Below, in pieces: positions 19,160-30,525 of a stretch of DNA of 64,000 bases (within the stretch, counting starts at the first letter, position 1; the number at the start of each line of letters is the position of its first letter). This DNA comes from Phytopythium helicoides (lineage: Eukaryota > Oomycota > Peronosporomycetes > Pythiales > Pythiaceae). The stretch spans positions 868,001-932,000 of the forward strand of contig JANFNE010000018.1 in NCBI GenBank assembly GCA_024867545.1, given 5' to 3'. A program made the position numbers and the translations under genes. Below the pieces are notes generated by a model. That model ran no database searches and had not been told where the DNA came from. It was given only the letters and a program-made list of their open reading frames with translations.

Positions 19160-22100
19160 ATGGGCGAGCGCTCGCCGCTGGTCGCCGCGGCGGCGGGCGG
19201 CTACGCGACGTTCGCTGAGGCGGGCGCGCCCCCCGCGCAGGCGCTGGGGCTGGCGACGCGGGCGGCGCGCGCGCGGCTGCTGGCGGCGATCGAGCGGCAG
19301 ATTGAGCACAAGGAGCGCTCCAGCAACCTGTCGACCGAGTTCCGCGACCCGTTCGCACTGCTGCTGGTGCTCTGCGCGGGCTTTCGGCTCGCGGACCTGG
19401 CGCGCCACGCGTACGTTGGCGAGGCGGGCGACCGCCGCGCGCTCGAGGCGCTGCTGGAGGGCGCGTTCCTGCTGGCCGCGGCCGCGGGGAATGTGATGCT
19501 CAACTGGAGCCAGCGCCGCAGGCTGCACGCCGAGATGGCCGAGCGCATCCGCGTGGCGGTGCAGCAGATGCTCGCGCACGACGCGGAGAGCGACGAGAAG
19601 GCCAAGAAGGCAGAGGCGAGAGGCGCGAAAGACCCCGCGGCCATGCTGCTGCCATCCAACAGCTACGTCGCGTGCTACCGCGACAGCCAGTGGATGCGCC
19701 TGCCCATGAACCTCCTTGTGGAAGGAGATATTGTTGGACTCATGAGCGGTGATATCGCCCCCGGTGACGTGCGTCTGGTTGCGGAGCAAGCTGAGGGAGA
19801 GGACGACGCCGCGATCACCTACAAGCGCGGGAGCAAACTCCCGTCGTGGACGACGCCCCCGCCTCGCGTGACAGGAGACGCCTCACGCTGCACTGCAACG
19901 TTCAACGCGCCGCTGCTGCTCGAGCTCTGCGGCGAGATGCGCGTGTTTAGGATGCTCGAGACCCCAGTCGTCCGCGACATCAAAAACGCGCTCTTCTCCA
20001 TCAAGCGACCAGAGACATACACGCAGAGACTACTCTGGCAGGCGCAGCGTGTTGCAGCCTACATTTGCGCTGTCTACTCAGTGTTACTGGTTGTCGCCAT
20101 TGGCTTGCGAGCGGTACTCCAGCGCCCGCCAACAGACGCAACATATAATCACGTGCTTCTAGGACCGACTGGCATCTGGCTTTGCTTTGCGTCGCTCCAC
20201 ACGCCGTTTGTTCTGTTCATTGCTGAAGCTGCCGCCACTGCAACAATCCTGAGTGCCTTTCAAGACGTGATCATGCCAGAAGCATCAAAGGAACGTCGAC
20301 GCCATCACACCGCCATCACCATCACCACCATCGCACCAATCACGAGCATTCGCCATCTTCTCCGCGTAGTCGCAACGAGCGAAACGACGACTCGGTCGCC
20401 AAGGAAAACGACGAACCTGCTGATGAAAATGAGGATATGCCTGTGTCACCAAAGCCTCAGCATATGCCGGACGCGTTTGATGTTGAAGAGCGAGAGAAGA
20501 TCCGCTCTGAAAAAGCACAAACGATGCGGTCGGCGTTGACAACATCCCTTCGTTACTTTCTTGTGGCTCTCAAGTTTCGACCTCGCGTTGTGACGAAGCA
20601 CATGTATGCAGCCGTGACGGTAGACGCTGCCTACCTATTCCTTTTCGATCCTTTCGTTTACTGGAGAGGCTTGGTAGTACGACAATGTTGTGCTGCTTTG
20701 ACGATGATATCCTATGTGATCAATCACCGTCAGCAGAGGAGATTTTCCTGCTCACTGACAAGCAGGGCAGTAGTCAGACGGTGCTCGATTTGCACTTAGA
20801 CCGAGATTGTGAAACAGGTCTTAAGTTCGAAGATCCGCGATGGAGGCACTACCTTCCTTCGCTGAAACCCATCGGACTTGCTATTATGCTGAATGATGCA
20901 GAAGACCCCTGCTCACCTGTATCAAGAAAACGTGAAGTATCTTTCTGAGGAGACAGCCCTCGCAAGCTCCATGCTACAGCGCATTCCAGGCGGCAATGAT
21001 CCTGATATCGTAGCTGCCTCCAGCGATTGTCCTGTACACGTGCGGATGCTGCCATTCCCCAAGTACCTTGCTCAATCTCTCTCGCGAGATGGGCTTCGAC
21101 GAGCATGTTGATCTCGAATCCTTTCCAGCGGCGCCAATCGATCCATATCATCAGCCCGCGGCTAGCCCACCATGAACACACGAATGATCACCACGATCAG
21201 GGTCAGGAAGATTCGCGATATCGAGGAAATCTCAAGTCTCACATGTACTCAACAGTCGTTCTTGACAAGAGAAGCCATCGACATCAATTAGTCTCTCGCG
21301 GCCACCCAACAGTCGTGCTGGCGCATTGTACCGAGTACTGGGACGGAAAGTCAATTTGCCCTCTGACGAGTGACAAGCAGAAAGCAATTCTAGAGATGTA
21401 CAATCAATGGCGCGTGGAAGATCTAGATTGCGTCGCGCTGTCGTATGTGCCCGTTCCTCACAAGCTGAACGTGCTTTTCAGTGGCCACGCTGCCTCGGCA
21501 ACGGCAGGTGTGACTTCGTCAGATGCGTTTGCGCCTTCTCGATCTCTGTATGGAAACGACCACAACCGCATGCTTCCACCTGTCTTTCTCGTAAGCGATA
21601 GTGCAATGGGAGATGAAGAAGATCCGACTCAGGCACCCGAGCAAGCGACTGCCGACGGCCAGGGACGCAATCTCGAGAGTTCGAGTGTGTTTAGCGACGA
21701 CCGCGCGTCGATGCACGACCGAAGGGACAGCAACAGTATGGGACGTCCTTCTGATCAGCAGGTTGCGGCCATGTCTCCACCAATGTCCCCGCGCTCACCT
21801 ATGGCTTCGGCCACGAGTGAAGTCAGTCCACGCAATACCGGCCTTCAAGCAGGCAACGAAGGAGTTTCACCAGCTCCGCCAGCATCTCCTTCGCCATCGC
21901 CGTCGCCCATCACACTATTTGTACAAGCGTCGACGGAGTGGGGTTGGGCGTGCACCGAGTGATGTCGCATCGTCATCCGCCGCTGGTGGGCTGCAATTGG
22001 TTCCAGGGCAATCCGATGATGGTGGCACTGGGACAATGGACAAGAATTCTCTACTCTGGCAAGTTCAAGATGACCAGATCTTCCTTGGGATGGTTGCAAC

Positions 22101-23631
22101 CGGTATTCAGCCAAAGAAGAGCATCCCAGACCTGATTGAAGACCTTGATGCGTGTGGAATTCGCTTTGTGTACTTTTCTCCTCGTAATATGCGCCGGAGT
22201 AAATTGCTGGCGGAGAAGATGGGTATCGAGACAGACTGGAACTGTGCAATCTCCCTTCGCCCACTTGCAAGCGACGGTCCAGATCCACACCGAATGACTT
22301 CGACGTACTCAGACTGGGACGTCAAGGCGCGACTACCGCACGGAGTTGCAGCGATCAAGCGACACCTTGAGGAAGTTGACAATGTTCCACTACTGGTGTC
22401 GTTGTATACGGACAGCACGCCCGAGACAATTCGTGATATGATCGGAATATTCAAGAGCACCATGAGGTCGTCATGGGAGTCGGTTCATCACTGAAGGAGA
22501 CAAACGCTCCATTGTTTGCTGCTTCCGACATGGCAGTCGGCATTCAGGGGAAGCCACATGCGTTTTTCCACCAAAAAGTGCCGAACGGCGACCAGGTGGA
22601 CTGGAGTCAATTGTGCGAAGAGGACCTCCAATTCAGCCACATTCTCAACACTCTGGCATGCTCGTTTCGACTCAAGAGTGTCGAGGACGATGCAGCCAAC
22701 AAAGGTGCAACGCCTAGCCTGCCCCACTTGCTTGAGCTGATTCGCCTCGGACGGCGGCTGCTGACGAACTTCTACCAGCTCTACGCCTTCATCTTTGTGT
22801 CTCAGTTGCAGATCGCGACGTTGATTGCCTGCGCCTACCTGGCACCGTTGCCTCTGGTAGCACAGCTGAGTTGTGCATCGATCTTTTGGCTCCTATGGGG
22901 ACTTGTGCCTGTTTTGAGTCTCACGATGCTGGCATCGACCTCAGAAAAGGACGTGATGAAGAAGACACCACGAAAGAACGAGCCAATTGACACGCAAGAC
23001 GAGATGCCGCGATTGGTAGCATACTTTATTATTCGCCACGTGCCGTCAGCTTTGCTCGCCATCATTGTGTTTCAGTGCCTGGTTGGCTACTCGCTTCAAG
23101 CGGCGGTGGCATCTTCAGGACAATCTCGGCACGTTGGATGTCACGTCGTACCGAGACTACCGCTGGATTGACTTTGTGCTCCGAAACAACGACATTGTGG
23201 TGCTTCGACCTCGTCCTCCCGCCGTGACAACGGCTGTGGATCGCGCAGAGGCTGGAATGTTGCTTTTGATTGCACTCTCGATCATTGCGTCCTCTAGCGG
23301 GTACCTTTACCGTTGCGAGAGCCTGCTGACGTCGTCGCCCTTGCGCTGCAACCGGATGTGGATCGGTGCTGCGTTGTCGTTGCTGGTGGTCCAAGTCATT
23401 ATCAGCATTTTCCGTGCTGGCGTTACCGGTGCAGATGGCTCGAGTCTGTGGCATTTCATGTCTACCTCCGTGCCGTGGTTCGTCTGGGTATTGTTCTTTG
23501 TGGTGTGGCCACTGGTCGTCGTCGCTACGGATGAAGCCGTCAAATCGCATGACCGCACGTACATCACGCGGTACTACCGCTTCCTTCGCATGCAGTTCGA
23601 CACGCGTCTGGGCATGTGGAGTCCCAAGTAG
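19160..23631 (+). CDS. TMEM94-like P-type-ATPase-fold membrane protein (multiple suspected frameshifts)
   Basis: A very long polytopic protein (about 1,450-1,490 residues if frames are joined). Order: N-terminal cytosolic region; first hydrophobic pair (about 19340-19510); actuator-like motif LVEGDIVGLMSGDIAPGDVRL (about 19712-19773); second membrane pair (about 20040-20260); a His-rich loop (about 20290-20340); a P/N-domain-like region with FLLTDKQGS, SLKPIGLA, FLGMVATGIQPK and IRFVYFSPRN; then a C-terminal membrane domain (about 22750-23500). This order and wording match the TMEM94 family, reported as an ER Mg2+ transporter in animals. The canonical DKTGT phosphorylation motif is not present. 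Start at 19160 (MGERSPL), stop at 23631. The frame changes at least seven times (about 20300, 20670, 20900, 21040, 21230, 21950, 22490, 23110), probably mostly sequence errors, though some could be introns. Confidence 0.78.
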
Positions 23632-23750
23632 TTTTGTGGGTGAGGGTGTTCCCTTGATCCATCATCCAATGCGCTGTCTTGAGAAAGAACACAAAACGCT
23701 CTCTACTTTCGAATTTTGACGTCACCAAGAAAAGACGGCGCGAAGCTACA

Positions 23751-24347
23751 ATGAGCTTCACCTCGAGCGTTCGCGACATTGTGCGGGAGCTCGAGTGCCA
23801 CGATATGCCAACCCCGTTGACGCTTGCATCGAAGCCAACCGTCGTCACTTTCACACACTCGGTTCCAGCACTGGCCGATATCTTTGAGCATGGCGCGAAG
23901 GAGCGGATTCTCACAAAGCGCTGGCGTACAAATACCAAGCCGTCCGTGGCATTCCCTTCAGCTTCAGTGAGGTTGACGCAGCCCAAGTACGAGAAGAGTA
24001 CTCTCTTCGCCTCGGGATTTATTGAGGCATGGTCGCTGAACGGCCAATACAACACCCACGATCCCGTCAAGGTGACCGCTCCAGTCGCTCCAGGACTCGG
24101 TGTCGAGTCCGTGCTCACGCCAAAAAATGCATTCAAGGAGTGGGGACTCGAGCTGCTCGCTATCGTGGACACCAACTGGAGCTCAACGTTTGTTTCTTCC
24201 TCGCTTCGCCCGTACCAGAAGATAGATCGCTACCAATCCGCTCGGAGCGAAACGGCCGCGATCATCGCCAGACGCCAAGCGTTCGCGTCTTTTAAGCGTC
24301 CGATCTCCGTGCTCCGTGGTCCTCCAGTCAATCCCATGCATGTCTAG
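23751..24347 (+). CDS. hypothetical protein, 198 residues
   Basis: A single open frame from the ATG at 23751 (MSFTSSVRDIV) to the stop at 24345-24347. Protein-like composition with no signal peptide, no membrane segment and no motif I recognise. The middle has ASKPTVVTFTHSVPALADIFEHGAKERIL and the end has two similar basic stretches (ARRQAFASFKRPIS). It lies 120 bp after the TMEM94-like gene on the same strand and is uninterrupted in a region where neighbours are frameshifted. Function unknown. Confidence 0.7.
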   Translation: MSFTSSVRDIVRELECHDMPTPLTLASKPTVVTFTHSVPALADIFEHGAKERILTKRWRTNTKPSVAFPSASVRLTQPKYEKSTLFASGFIEAWSLNGQYNTHDPVKVTAPVAPGLGVESVLTPKNAFKEWGLELLAIVDTNWSSTFVSSSLRPYQKIDRYQSARSETAAIIARRQAFASFKRPISVLRGPPVNPMHV

Positions 24348-24764
24348 CTCGCTCTTCCATCCTCACCATGCAATAAAGTGCACTACCACCACCACCACCA
24401 CCATCGTCGCTCCATACTTGTCAATCAATCCATCAGGAAAAAGTGCGGAGCAGTTGAAGTGACCACCACTCACTCAAAAGTTCAACTCGTACTTATGTGC
24501 GTCTCAACAGTAATCCGTCAACGTCGATTCGCAGCCAGTGTTTCCAGAGATCTGCAGCTCCAAGCGCTGCCGCCGCTCGCTCGCCACCTTCGCGCGCCGC
24601 CGGCCGAGTCCGCGGGCTTCTTCACGCGCTCCAAGCCGCCTCACCAGTCTCACGCGCTTCTGGCGATTCCATCGAGTCCTCTGCGAGCTTCAGGCGCGCT
24701 CCAGAGCCCCCGCGACGCGCAGAAACCGCCTCGGTCCGTCCTTTCGCAGTCTAGAACCTTCTCC
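24348..24764. other. intergenic; upstream region of the AAA+ gene
   Basis: Contains a short CAC/CCA microsatellite near 24383-24404 and GC-rich sequence before the ATG at 24765. An open frame through the region extends the AAA+ reading upstream without a better start. Confidence 0.45.
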
Positions 24765-27700
24765 ATGGCCACGGGCAAGCGCCGCCGCACGGCCAACGGA
24801 TCGGCGGCTAAGGCTGCGGACAAGCCGCAGACCAAGGCGTCGGCCAATGGCGCGAGTGCAGATGCCAAGGACGCCAAGGGCAGAGCTGCTGCGACCATGG
24901 ACGGCAGCGAGGCGCTAGGCGCGGGTCAGCGCCGAGCACGCACATATCATCGCGGCGCTGCAAGACAAGTACGGATACGTGCGCGCGCTGCTGTTTGAGT
25001 TCTGGGACGAGCTGCAGAAGGACCCGCGCGAGCAGAAGCACCTGGTCGTCGAGAGCGACGCCGACTGGTTCTGGTTCGTCGAGATGAAGTTCCTCGTCAT
25101 CTTCCTGTACGAGATGGCGTTCATGGAGTTTTCGCTCAGCGTTACCAAGCCCGACTCGATTGCGAAAGACGCCAGCAGCGGAAAGGCCGCCAAGGCCACA
25201 CTCGCGCATCGTGACGAGATGCAGGAGCGCGTCGAGTTCCTCGCGCGCTTCAAGCGGTATGTGCTTGACCTCGGCAAGTGCCGCATCGAGGCCACAGAAT
25301 GCGCCGGCAAGCGGCTACCTCGAGTCTTCCGCCTCGCCAAGATGTACAACCTCACTGAGCAGGAGACGGAACTATTCCAGGTGCTCGCAATCATGCAGGG
25401 TTGCCAATCCAACGCGGTGCGATGCCAGATGCTCGAGGAGGACTCGACGCGCAAGATGTCGTCATGCCAGCGCCTTGCCAGCATTTCAGAGATCGATGTC
25501 GTTGAGTTCTACGACGATGAGCGGGAGCACGTGAAGGAGGGTACCCTGATCGTCGACGAGGAGAACTACAGCACGACACTGAGTCTATCCAACATCTGCG
25601 TTCGCGTTCTGCTTGGACGTCGTCTTTCAAGTAACCAAGCGCTGAAGTTGAGCCAGACTGCACTTGAAGAGCTGCTTAAGGAAGAAGGCGTGACTTTCGA
25701 CGATGTACTCGAAGATGGGAAGGACATGATGTCGGATAGTCACGGAGCCGCTCGGAGACAATCCCGAAGCGGTCACGAAGTCATTCAGACAGCGAGCGCA
25801 GCGATGCGTCATACGCTTCGGGAGATGAGATCGAAGGAGATCACGATAACAGCGCAGGTGAAGATGAACCAGAGTACGACGAGGCCGAGGAAGGTCACAT
25901 TGACGACGAGAACGCCTCGGCGTTTTCGTTCATTGGAGGGTACAACAAGGACAAGAAACGGGCAAAGCGCGCACTATCCAGTCGATAAAGACGACGTATC
26001 CGTATTTGGGAACAAGGTGGCAATGTCTTCGTTGATGGATCCAAACGAGATGAAGCCCTACAACCCCGCCAATCAACTCGAGTATCTTGAGGACCGCTTT
26101 CAGGTTGTCGCGTTTGCGATTCGTGCTTCCGGTGCCCGTGTCAAGGACCAGATGAAGGAGGCTGGCACCAAACAGCCTTGGGACAACTCAGGCACCGGCA
26201 ACAGCGGGCAGGAGAGAACTCAAGGCCAAGCAACGACTCTACGCCAGACGGACTCAGCATCGACTTGGACTAACTCGCAAGGCCGGGTTCGCACTTCCTC
26301 GCCTCGAAGAGCTCGCCACCAAGTTCAAGCTCAACAAGTTTGAGCAGAATGTTATCGTGATGCTGATCGGCAAGACCATCTCGCCTGTTATCAAGAATCT
26401 GATCGACGGTGTTGATACGTCACCTGTGCAGCGAATGGACGAAAGCATTATCATCAACCAGGTCCTGTCGGTATTCTGCGATACGTTTCAGGAGCAGGTC
26501 GCACACCGTGTGTACTTTTACAAGTCATCACGCTTGCTGACTCGTGGGCTCATCAAGCTGCATCGCGGGCGGTGGCACTCGACCGCTGGTGACCTCGTTG
26601 ACCAGCGTATCGAGCTTGATCGCCGCGTGCTAGATTGGGTTGTCGGACTGGACACGGAGATGAATGAGCTCGTTGAGGGCTCCGATTTGTACAATCCAAA
26701 GGTGCAGCTGGATCAGGTTGTGCTCCCTGAGGATCACAAAACGACAATTTTGGAGACTGTTGAGAGCTACGAGAGTTTCCGCAAGTTTCGAAAGAAAAGC
26801 GGTTTAGAGGATACAATCAGCTATGGTGCGGGACTTGTCCTTCTTTTGTGCGGCGCAAGTGGCACAGGGAAGACGATGACCGGTGAACGCTGTCGCACAT
26901 CACCTGAACAAAGCGTGTGCTGTTGGTCGACTTTCCGTCACTGCAGGGCAAAAACCGTGAAGGTGCTGAGGTTGATGCGGATCTGCGTGGTCTGTTCCGC
27001 GAGGCCGACATGAGCAACGCTGTTCTTTTCTTTGACGAGTGTGAGACGATTTTCCGGCAGCGCGACTTTGGTGGCGACCGCTTGCTGAACGCACTGCTCA
27101 CTGAGATCGAACGGTACGAGGGTATTGTCTTCCTGGCGACCAACCGTCCGTTCGATCTGGATGAGGCGATGCACCGTCGTATCACTGCTGTGTTCGAGTT
27201 CAAGGCACCGGATCATATCCAACGCCGCAAAATCTGGCAGGTGTTGTTGAAGAACTCGCTCAAGACATCGGACGACATTGACTGGGACTCCATAGCGCTC
27301 AAGTACGAGCTCAGCGGTGGTTTCATCAAGAACGCAATAATGTCGGCGCTGTTGAAGGCGATTTCACGCAACAAGGAGGACCCAGGTCATTACGCAGGAA
27401 GATATCGTGACAGGCTGTGCACTCAGATGCGCGGTAGTTTGCATATGAAGACATTCGACCATCGCGTTGTCCCTACCCACGGTCTGGACCAGCTTATCGT
27501 GGAGGACGGCGTCAAGAGCAAGCTGAAGCGCATTGTTGAGTTCGAGAAGGCACGCAGCGTCATCTACGGACAGTGGGGCTTCGACTTTGGCCAGTCAAAC
27601 AAGCAGCAAAAGGGTATGAGCGTGCTCATCTGCGGTCCACCGGGTGTTGGCAAGCTCAACGCTGCAAAGAGCATCGGATTTGAGATTGGTCGCCCGTTGA

Positions 27701-28302
27701 AGGTGGTCAACTTCTCGCAGCTGCAGTCGGACTCGCTCGCGGAGACCCGTAAGGCTCTTCGTGCGGTGTTTGACGATGCCCGACTCATGGATGCGGTGCT
27801 CGTGCTCGTGGGATTTGAGTCGTTCGGCAGCTACCTGGATGCCTGGCGCCTCGACTCTTGAGGCCATGGAGCTGCCACGGTTCCGTGTTGAAGTCATGCG
27901 GCTGCTGGACATGATGGACAACTTCCCGAGCATCACGATTCTCCTAGCGGACGTGGAGCGCGCGGCATCGTCGTCGCTTATGCACTCGGAGTTTCGCTCG
28001 TCGCCTGAAGTTCGTGGTTGAGATGCGGAACCCGAACGCGAAACTGCGCGAGCAGCTGTGGCGATCATTCTTCCCAGCCAAGGCGCCTGTCGACCCCAAG
28101 ATTGACTTCAAGAAGCTGGCGGAGCGCTACGACCTCAGCAACACAGGCCATCAGCGATGCTGTGTTCCGCGCAGCTGCGAGCGCCGCTCTCCGCGAGGAC
28201 GCCAAGCGAGTCATCACCATGAAGGACCTAACAGATGCGGCCGAGGTGGAGCGGCAGAAGGCGCGTGGCGGCGCTGTTGCCATGGACAACCTGTTCGTGT
28301 AG
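24765..28302 (+). CDS. tandem AAA+ ATPase with degenerate second domain (multiple suspected frameshifts)
   Basis: Start at 24765 (MATGKRRRTANGS), a Lys/Ala-rich N-terminus, then a helical region (WDELQKDPREQKHL, WFWFVEMKFLVIFLYEMAF) and an acidic, disordered stretch before about 26030. The first AAA+ domain (about 26680-27390) has Walker A GASGTGKT, Walker B AVLFFDECE, and FLATNRPFDLDEAMHRRI as sensor-1 and arginine-finger region. The second (about 27470-28300) has GPPGVGKLNAAK, where the Ser/Thr after the Walker Lys is Leu, and AVLVLVGFESF where a Walker B Asp-Glu is expected. I cannot name the family more closely. Frame changes occur near 24930, 25740-25900, 26200, 26880, 26925, 27855, 28010 and 28145; flanking sequence stays conserved, so consensus error is likely. 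Confidence 0.75.
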
Positions 28303-28463
28303 ACCCGAGGTGGAGGTCGTCAGTCAACAACTCTGCTCTGCAGAGTTTGCAAGAAGAAAAGTAGTTCAGCTCAAGGACGAGGTGGGCATCGAATGGTTCG
28401 TGTGGAATTACTCGGCTGGACGCCTCTGCAAGAGCGTCCCCGCGACTATCGCCCGCGCGTCAC

Positions 28464-29203
28464 CTAGATGGTGAACGGGAGATTGTCGCCGCTCGTAAAG
28501 TCCCGCTCGACGCCGTCTTTTGTGATGGTGACCGTGCGGATGACGCCGCCGGAGCTGCCGTCGCGCGCCATGGCGTGCGACAGCGCCTTCTTGACGAACT
28601 TGAGGCACTCGTCCTTGGTCATGTTGGGTCTGTAGGTAGGTAGACGATGAGTGAGATCAATACACGCCGCACGACGATGCCTAGATACTTTCAGCAAGCT
28701 GCTGCACGCACCGGTACTCTGCGTCGACGAGGCCGTAGATGTAGGTGGATCCGCTGCCGCCGATGGCGAAGTCCTGCTCGACGAGCGCGCCGCCGATGGG
28801 CACGGAGAAGACCTGTCCGCCGCGCACAGGGGTCCCACCCTGCAACAATGATGCCGGCGAGCAGGCGGTCCTTGTTGTTGTAGACGAGCGACTTGAACAG
28901 GTTGGCGGCCGTGGAGACCTTGGGCAGGCGGCCGAGGTCGACGGCGTGCGAGCTGAGGAAGTAGCGCACGTAGTCGCTGAGCGCCTGCGTGTCGGCGGCC
29001 GAGCCCGAGCGGCAGCAGTAGATGCGGTCGTGCAGCCCCGTGAGCTTGTCCGACACGCGGTTGGCCACGTACACGCCCGTGCTGGTGCGCGAGTCGGCGC
29101 CCAGCACCACGCCGCCGTCGAAGCGCACGGCCATGATGGACGTGCCGGCGTCGATCTCGCCGCGCTTGAGCATGGAGGCCTCGTCGATCTCGGCGCGCGT
29201 CAT
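28464..29203 (-). CDS. 20S proteasome subunit beta1 (PSMB6/PRE3-like), two exons
   Basis: The beta1 subunit carries the caspase-like active site of the 20S proteasome. Exon 1 is 28712-29203 and exon 2 is 28464-28629, separated by an 82-bp intron (donor GTGCGT, acceptor CTACAG on the minus strand). The propeptide of 20 residues ends in ...DAG, and the mature enzyme starts at Thr21 ([11 protein letters not shown]). [23 protein letters not shown] and the exon-2 block [26 protein letters not shown] are diagnostic for beta1. One extra base near 28833, after AGWDP, shifts the frame; removing it yields a normal 218-residue protein ending ...NLPFTI. An essential single-copy function makes a sequencing error more likely than a pseudogene. 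Confidence 0.95.
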
Positions 29204-29448
29204 GGCTGGGGTCGCTCGATCTTTTCTCCTGTTGGCGCTTCCTCCCCGGGGGGGGGAGGCCTCTCCTAGCGCATGATCGCATGCCGTTCGGGAGGTTGAA
29301 CAGCGTCTACTTAATCGAGAAGGTTTCCGTACACCTTATCGATACATGCTGAACCCACGTTACCAGTAAAGCAACTGCCGTCTAGCGGATATTTAAACGC
29401 GGTGTAGAGGACGCCTATAGAGACAGGCGCGGAAGCGCCAGCGCTCAC

Positions 29449-30462
29449 ATGGCCACTAGCCGACCTGCCGCCATGCGCCCGCCGTACCTCGTGCTCACGC
29501 CGCCGGCCGCCAAGGACGAGCCGCTGCACCCGTTCAGCTGGCTCTCGCGCGCGTCCTCGCTCTCGGCGCCGCGCTCCTCCAGCTCGCCGCCGTCCGTCAG
29601 CGCCGAGCTCCGCGCGCTCGGGCTCGCGCCGCACTCGCTCGCGGGCTACGCGCAGCGCGCCTGGCTGCTCTGGACGGCGGCGGACGCGCAGCGCTCGGCC
29701 GTGGTGCGCGTGTCCCCGGCTCAGGCGCAGGCGGTGCTGCGCCGCTCGGCGCTGGGCGGCTTCGCGCTGCAGCAGCTGCTCATCTGCGCCGTCGTCGGCG
29801 TCGCCGCGCTCTACGCGCCTGTCACCTCGGCGCTGCGCGACGTCGCGAGCGTGTGGGCGCTGGTGGGCGGCGCGGCCGCGCAGGTGGCCGTCGTGCTCGC
29901 GCTGTGGTTCGTGGACGACCCATGGCCGCTGCTCGCGCTCTTCTCGCTGCTGCACGCGCTGCTGGTCGCGGGCGTCGGCGCCGCGCTCGACTCGACGCTG
30001 CCCTTCGTCAACTACCTCTATGCTTGCTGGGGACTCTGCGCGCTGCTGCTGCTGCTGTCGAGCCCCAAGAAGATGCCGCAGGAGCCGCAAGACCCGGCCA
30101 AGGCCTTCCTGCCATGGCAACTTGCAGCCGTCGGCGCCTTCCTGTGGATCGCGCTGCCCGCCGTTCTAGTGGTGGTCTTCAATGGGGATACGGTGCTGGA
30201 TGTGGCTTGGGAAGTGCTCGCTGCGTCTTTGGCTGTACAGCTTGTCCTCATGGGCTGGTTCGCGTGGCACGCCACCGTCATGTTGCGCGTTCTTGAGCCG
30301 GAAGAGGCCATTTATGGCGTCGTACACCTCAATGTGGACGCCGTCGCAGCGGTTCTCGCTGGGGCTGTCACAACCTTCGCCGCTATCATCGAAAAGTGCA
30401 GGCATCACGATCGAGGCAGCGAAGAGAGCAGCGAACCGAGCCCACCTCGCTCCCGACCTTGA
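29449..30462 (+). CDS. polytopic membrane protein, possible BI-1/Lifeguard-like
   Basis: A 337-residue open frame from the ATG at 29449. The first 100 or so residues are Pro/Ser/Ala-rich and soluble. About seven hydrophobic segments follow (near residues 103-123, 130-150, 157-177, 185-205, 222-245, 252-272, 283-305), with charged loops and a hydrophilic tail. The spacing, the loss of long loops and the ending EEAIYGVVHLNVDAVAAVL resemble the TMBIM (Bax-inhibitor/Lifeguard) layout, but sequence identity is too weak for a firm call. It is divergent from the proteasome gene, with 245 bp between starts. Single exon, no frameshift. Confidence 0.6.
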   Translation: MATSRPAAMRPPYLVLTPPAAKDEPLHPFSWLSRASSLSAPRSSSSPPSVSAELRALGLAPHSLAGYAQRAWLLWTAADAQRSAVVRVSPAQAQAVLRRSALGGFALQQLLICAVVGVAALYAPVTSALRDVASVWALVGGAAAQVAVVLALWFVDDPWPLLALFSLLHALLVAGVGAALDSTLPFVNYLYACWGLCALLLLLSSPKKMPQEPQDPAKAFLPWQLAAVGAFLWIALPAVLVVVFNGDTVLDVAWEVLAASLAVQLVLMGWFAWHATVMLRVLEPEEAIYGVVHLNVDAVAAVLAGAVTTFAAIIEKCRHHDRGSEESSEPSPPRSRP

Positions 30463-30525
30463 AGACGAATATTCATGTGTCTGTGGTTTGTATTCAAAGG
30501 CATGGCTGCGAGCAAATACGCAAGA

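Noticed and set aside
19118..19789. 223-codon minus frame
   Set aside because: GC-driven shadow opposite the N-terminus of the TMEM94-like gene.
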